From an uncultured Desulfovibrio sp. (lineage in GTDB: Bacteria > Desulfobacterota > Desulfovibrionia > Desulfovibrionales > Desulfovibrionaceae): a stretch of 9,266 nucleotides of DNA. Shown one piece after another: positions 7,435 to 9,266 of the stretch. Each line of letters begins with the position of its first letter. The stretch's first letter is position 1. A program made the position numbers and the translations under genes. The notes beneath the pieces are model-generated. The model had not been told where the DNA came from. It saw nothing but the letters and a program-made list of their open reading frames with translations, and did not search any database. The stretch spans positions 1 through 9,266 of the forward strand of contig USNI01000033.1 of the NCBI GenBank assembly GCA_900555975.1, written 5' to 3'.

Positions 7435-8040
7435 TCAGAGCGAGGCCATTTCGGCGTTCACGCCCGCCTCGCAGGAACGCATGGCATCGAGAGTGCGCTC
7501 GAAAAGTTCCTCCAGCGTCCAGCCGAGACGCTCGGCGCCGCTGCGGATGACGTCGCGTGAACAGCCTGCGGCAAAACGCTTGTCCTTGAACTTCTTCTTC
7601 AGGCTGGACACCTCCATGTCCATGACGCTGCCCGACGGACGCATGCGCACGGCCGCGCCAATGAGACCCGTGAGTTCGTCCACGGCAAAGAGTATCTTCT
7701 CCATCTCATGTTCCGGTTCCACGTCGCAGCACAGGCCGTAGCCGTGACTGCATACGGCATGTATCATGTCTTCGCCCGCACCTGCGGCGCGCAGGATCTC
7801 GGGAGCCTTGCGGCAATGCTCCTCGGGATGACGCTCAAAGTCGATGTCGTGCAGAAGTCCGACAAGGCCCCAGAACTCCTCTTCGTCGGCAAAGCCCCGC
7901 TCACGGGCGAACCAGCGCATCACGCCTTCCACGGTGAGCGCGTGCAGGATATGAAAGGGTTCGGTATTCCAGGTTTTCAAAAGGGCCAGGGCCTCTTCTC
8001 TGCTGACGGCGCTTTTTCTCATGTCACGCTCTTTCTTCAT
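7435..8040 (-). CDS. HD-domain putative metal-dependent phosphohydrolase
   Basis: This 201-residue protein belongs to the small stand-alone HD/HDIG group. Likely metal ligands are H33 (HALTVEGVMRWFA), H64-D65 (GLLHDIDFERHP) and D121 (FAVDELTGLIGA); H99 in CSHGYGL is also typical. Family members hydrolyse phosphate esters or nucleotides, but for this subgroup (LLHD.D, SHGYG, DELTGLI) I know no firm substrate. No membrane or signal segment is seen, so it is probably cytoplasmic. The start at 8040 has GGAG (8048-8051) seven bases upstream and overlaps the GTPase by 17 bases. An alternative ATG at 8022, one base past the GTPase stop, gives 195 residues with a weaker site. Either way it appears translationally coupled to the GTPase gene. 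A terminator follows it. Confidence 0.85.
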   Translation of the reverse strand: MKKERDMRKSAVSREEALALLKTWNTEPFHILHALTVEGVMRWFARERGFADEEEFWGLVGLLHDIDFERHPEEHCRKAPEILRAAGAGEDMIHAVCSHGYGLCCDVEPEHEMEKILFAVDELTGLIGAAVRMRPSGSVMDMEVSSLKKKFKDKRFAAGCSRDVIRSGAERLGWTLEELFERTLDAMRSCEAGVNAEMASL

Positions 8041-9073
8041 CCACGCTCTCCGGCAGGGGAGCGGCGTACTGTTTGACCGTGAGCTGATCGATGTATTCCT
8101 CAAGCGCCGTCATGCCCGACCCCGTCACGGCGCGGCGACAGTCGGCGTAGTCGAGAATCCTGCTCACGTTTCTGTTGATGAGTTCCGCCTCGGGATGCAC
8201 CCGTTTCGCGAGATATTCCAGCGAGGAACGGAACGCCTGCGAAAATTTCTGAAGTCTGCGCCATTCCTCCATCTGCTCCGCCACGCTGACGCGTATGGAC
8301 TCCGGCATCAGGGAGGCTTCCAGCATGGCGCGGCACAGCCGCCAGTCGATGTACTGACCGAACTCCACTTCGAACACCGTAAGCTCGTCGCGGTCGATCA
8401 TGCGCCGCCATACCTCCGCGCCCTTGGCCATGAGCGGAATCACGTCCACGCTGCTGCCTTCGGGCAGATGCTGCAACACCGTGTCGCGCACATCGTGCAC
8501 GATGTCCGTCACCGACTCCTTCTCCACGTCGATGACGTCGGCCTTGTTGAGAATGACCAGCACCGGAACGCCGCCGCGCAGCGCAGACACGCGCCCCAGA
8601 TCCCTGAGCAGCGCCTCTTCGTCGCGCGTGTGCAGCTGCGCCATGTCCAGCACCAGAAACACATGGGTCAGCGGCAGCTTCTCCAGGGCAAAATAGGTTT
8701 CGCCCCGATGGCCGTCGTGACGGCTCGTATTGGGACCGGGCGTATCGTAGAAGACAATGGTGCGCTTTTTCTGCAGATGCGGCAGACAAAGACGGATGTC
8801 GGCAGGCACGTTTTCGCGCATGGTGCCGTTGTAGGACGCCAGACGATCCGACGTGAGCGGATACCACTCGTCGCTTTCCGAAGGATTGCGGCACACGTTC
8901 TCCCCGCACCACGGATCATGAATGATGCGGAAGACCTGTGCCGTCGTGGCCCGGTTTCCGGCGGGGAACACGCCTCTGCCCAGCATGGCGTTGAGCAGCG
9001 TGGATTTGCCCGAACTCATGCAGCCGAGAATAAGAATATGAAGCCCGGTATCGGGCACGCGGAACTTGCCCAT
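8024..9073 (-). CDS. Compact dynamin-like GTPase
   Basis: This 349-residue protein has an N-terminal GTPase domain of dynamin type. G1 is GCMSSGKST (17-25), the switch I threonines are T43/T44 in NRATTAQ, G3 is DTPGPN (110-115) and G4 is NKAD (176-179). The following ~150 residues are charged and probably helical (for example AEQMEEWRRLQKFSQAF), suggesting a short stalk. I see no transmembrane segment and no second GTPase domain, and it is far shorter than typical bacterial dynamin-like proteins (600 residues or more). It may act in membrane remodelling or as a regulatory GTPase; the substrate membrane is unknown. The start at 9073 is chosen because GGGAG (9080-9084) sits six bases upstream; a longer frame from 9139 lacks support. 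It is first in an operon with the overlapping HD gene. Confidence 0.86.
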   Translation of the reverse strand: MGKFRVPDTGLHILILGCMSSGKSTLLNAMLGRGVFPAGNRATTAQVFRIIHDPWCGENVCRNPSESDEWYPLTSDRLASYNGTMRENVPADIRLCLPHLQKKRTIVFYDTPGPNTSRHDGHRGETYFALEKLPLTHVFLVLDMAQLHTRDEEALLRDLGRVSALRGGVPVLVILNKADVIDVEKESVTDIVHDVRDTVLQHLPEGSSVDVIPLMAKGAEVWRRMIDRDELTVFEVEFGQYIDWRLCRAMLEASLMPESIRVSVAEQMEEWRRLQKFSQAFRSSLEYLAKRVHPEAELINRNVSRILDYADCRRAVTGSGMTALEEYIDQLTVKQYAAPLPESVDEERA

Positions 9074-9079
9074 GATAAA

Positions 9080-9084
9080 CTCCC
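9080..9084 (-). promoter_or_regulatory. Shine-Dalgarno fixing the GTPase start
   Basis: GGGAG on the minus strand with a 6-base spacer to the ATG at 9073. The encoded N-terminus (MGKFRVPDTGLHILILG) reaches the P-loop within 17 residues, as expected. Confidence 0.75.
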
Positions 9085-9112
9085 GTCCGCCTTCCGCGGT
9101 CCAGAGTGTTCT

Positions 9113-9145
9113 TTCTGCAGCATGCCGCCATGCGGACATGCAGAA
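9113..9145 (-). promoter_or_regulatory. Leader hairpin upstream of the GTPase gene
   Basis: The minus-strand RNA can form a 7-bp outer stem (UUCUGCA with UGCAGAA), then, after a 3-base bulge, a 2-bp and a 4-bp inner stem (CCGC with GCGG) closed by an AUG loop. It ends about 40 bases before the start codon. It may be an operator-like inverted repeat or an mRNA structure; no known riboswitch is recognised. Confidence 0.4.
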
Positions 9146-9224
9146 CCGTGTCCGCTCTTCCGAGCATGGGAAGAAACGGCTCGCCGCCCTTCTCCCCTTG
9201 GGAAGAATGCGCAGCGCCCTTCCG

Positions 9225-9252
9225 AAGATACCCTATTGGCGGACCATGGCAA
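9225..9252 (-). promoter_or_regulatory. Possible sigma-70-like promoter of the GTPase/HD operon
   Basis: On the minus strand TTGCCA (9252-9247, five of six consensus positions) and TATCTT (9230-9225, four of six) are separated by 16 bases. It would give a leader of about 145 bases containing the hairpin at 9113-9145. No gene is recognised between 9074 and the window edge at 9266. Confidence 0.35.
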
Positions 9253-9266
9253 GCCCCCGCGCCGGA

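Noticed and set aside
9074..9139. N-terminal extension of the GTPase to an ATG at 9139
   Set aside because: The internal ATG at 9073 has a good Shine-Dalgarno and the extra residues overlap the leader hairpin.

Overview
The window is about 9.3 kb of GC-rich bacterial DNA. The three genes at the left look like the last three subunits of the Qrc (quinone reductase) complex, best known from sulfate-reducing Desulfovibrio. This points to the family Desulfovibrionaceae (Desulfovibrio, Bilophila, Mailhella or a relative). The assignment rests on gene content only; no rRNA or tRNA is present.

Layout. Positions 2-3581 (+) hold a tight operon: a 5'-truncated qrcB (molybdopterin-oxidoreductase family), qrcC (16-cysteine iron-sulfur protein) and qrcD (NrfD-type membrane subunit). 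A C12 run and a clear intrinsic terminator (3604-3637) follow. In characterised Desulfovibrio a multihaem qrcA precedes qrcB; it would lie off the left edge. Together the proteins pass electrons from periplasmic type I cytochrome c3 (fed by hydrogenases and formate dehydrogenases) into the menaquinone pool, and on to sulfate or sulfite reduction.

Positions 3638-4604 hold almost 1 kb with no convincing gene. The + strand is strikingly pyrimidine-rich and carries degenerate short repeats and a 59-bp-spaced direct repeat. Positions 4652-7171 (+) encode an 839-residue UvrA-like protein with two ABC ATPase modules and zinc-binding cysteine pairs, but without the UvrB-binding segment of canonical UvrA; it resembles class II UvrA proteins.

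Positions 7172-7434 lie between convergent genes and hold a palindromic REP-like element, a nested inverted repeat and a terminator for the minus-strand genes. Positions 7435-9073 (-) form a two-gene operon: a compact dynamin-like GTPase followed by an overlapping HD-domain protein. A possible promoter and a leader hairpin lie upstream of the GTPase, up to the right edge.

The best candidate for something under-described is the GTPase/HD pair, followed by the UvrA paralogue and the odd repeat-bearing spacer before it. Nothing here proves a new system.
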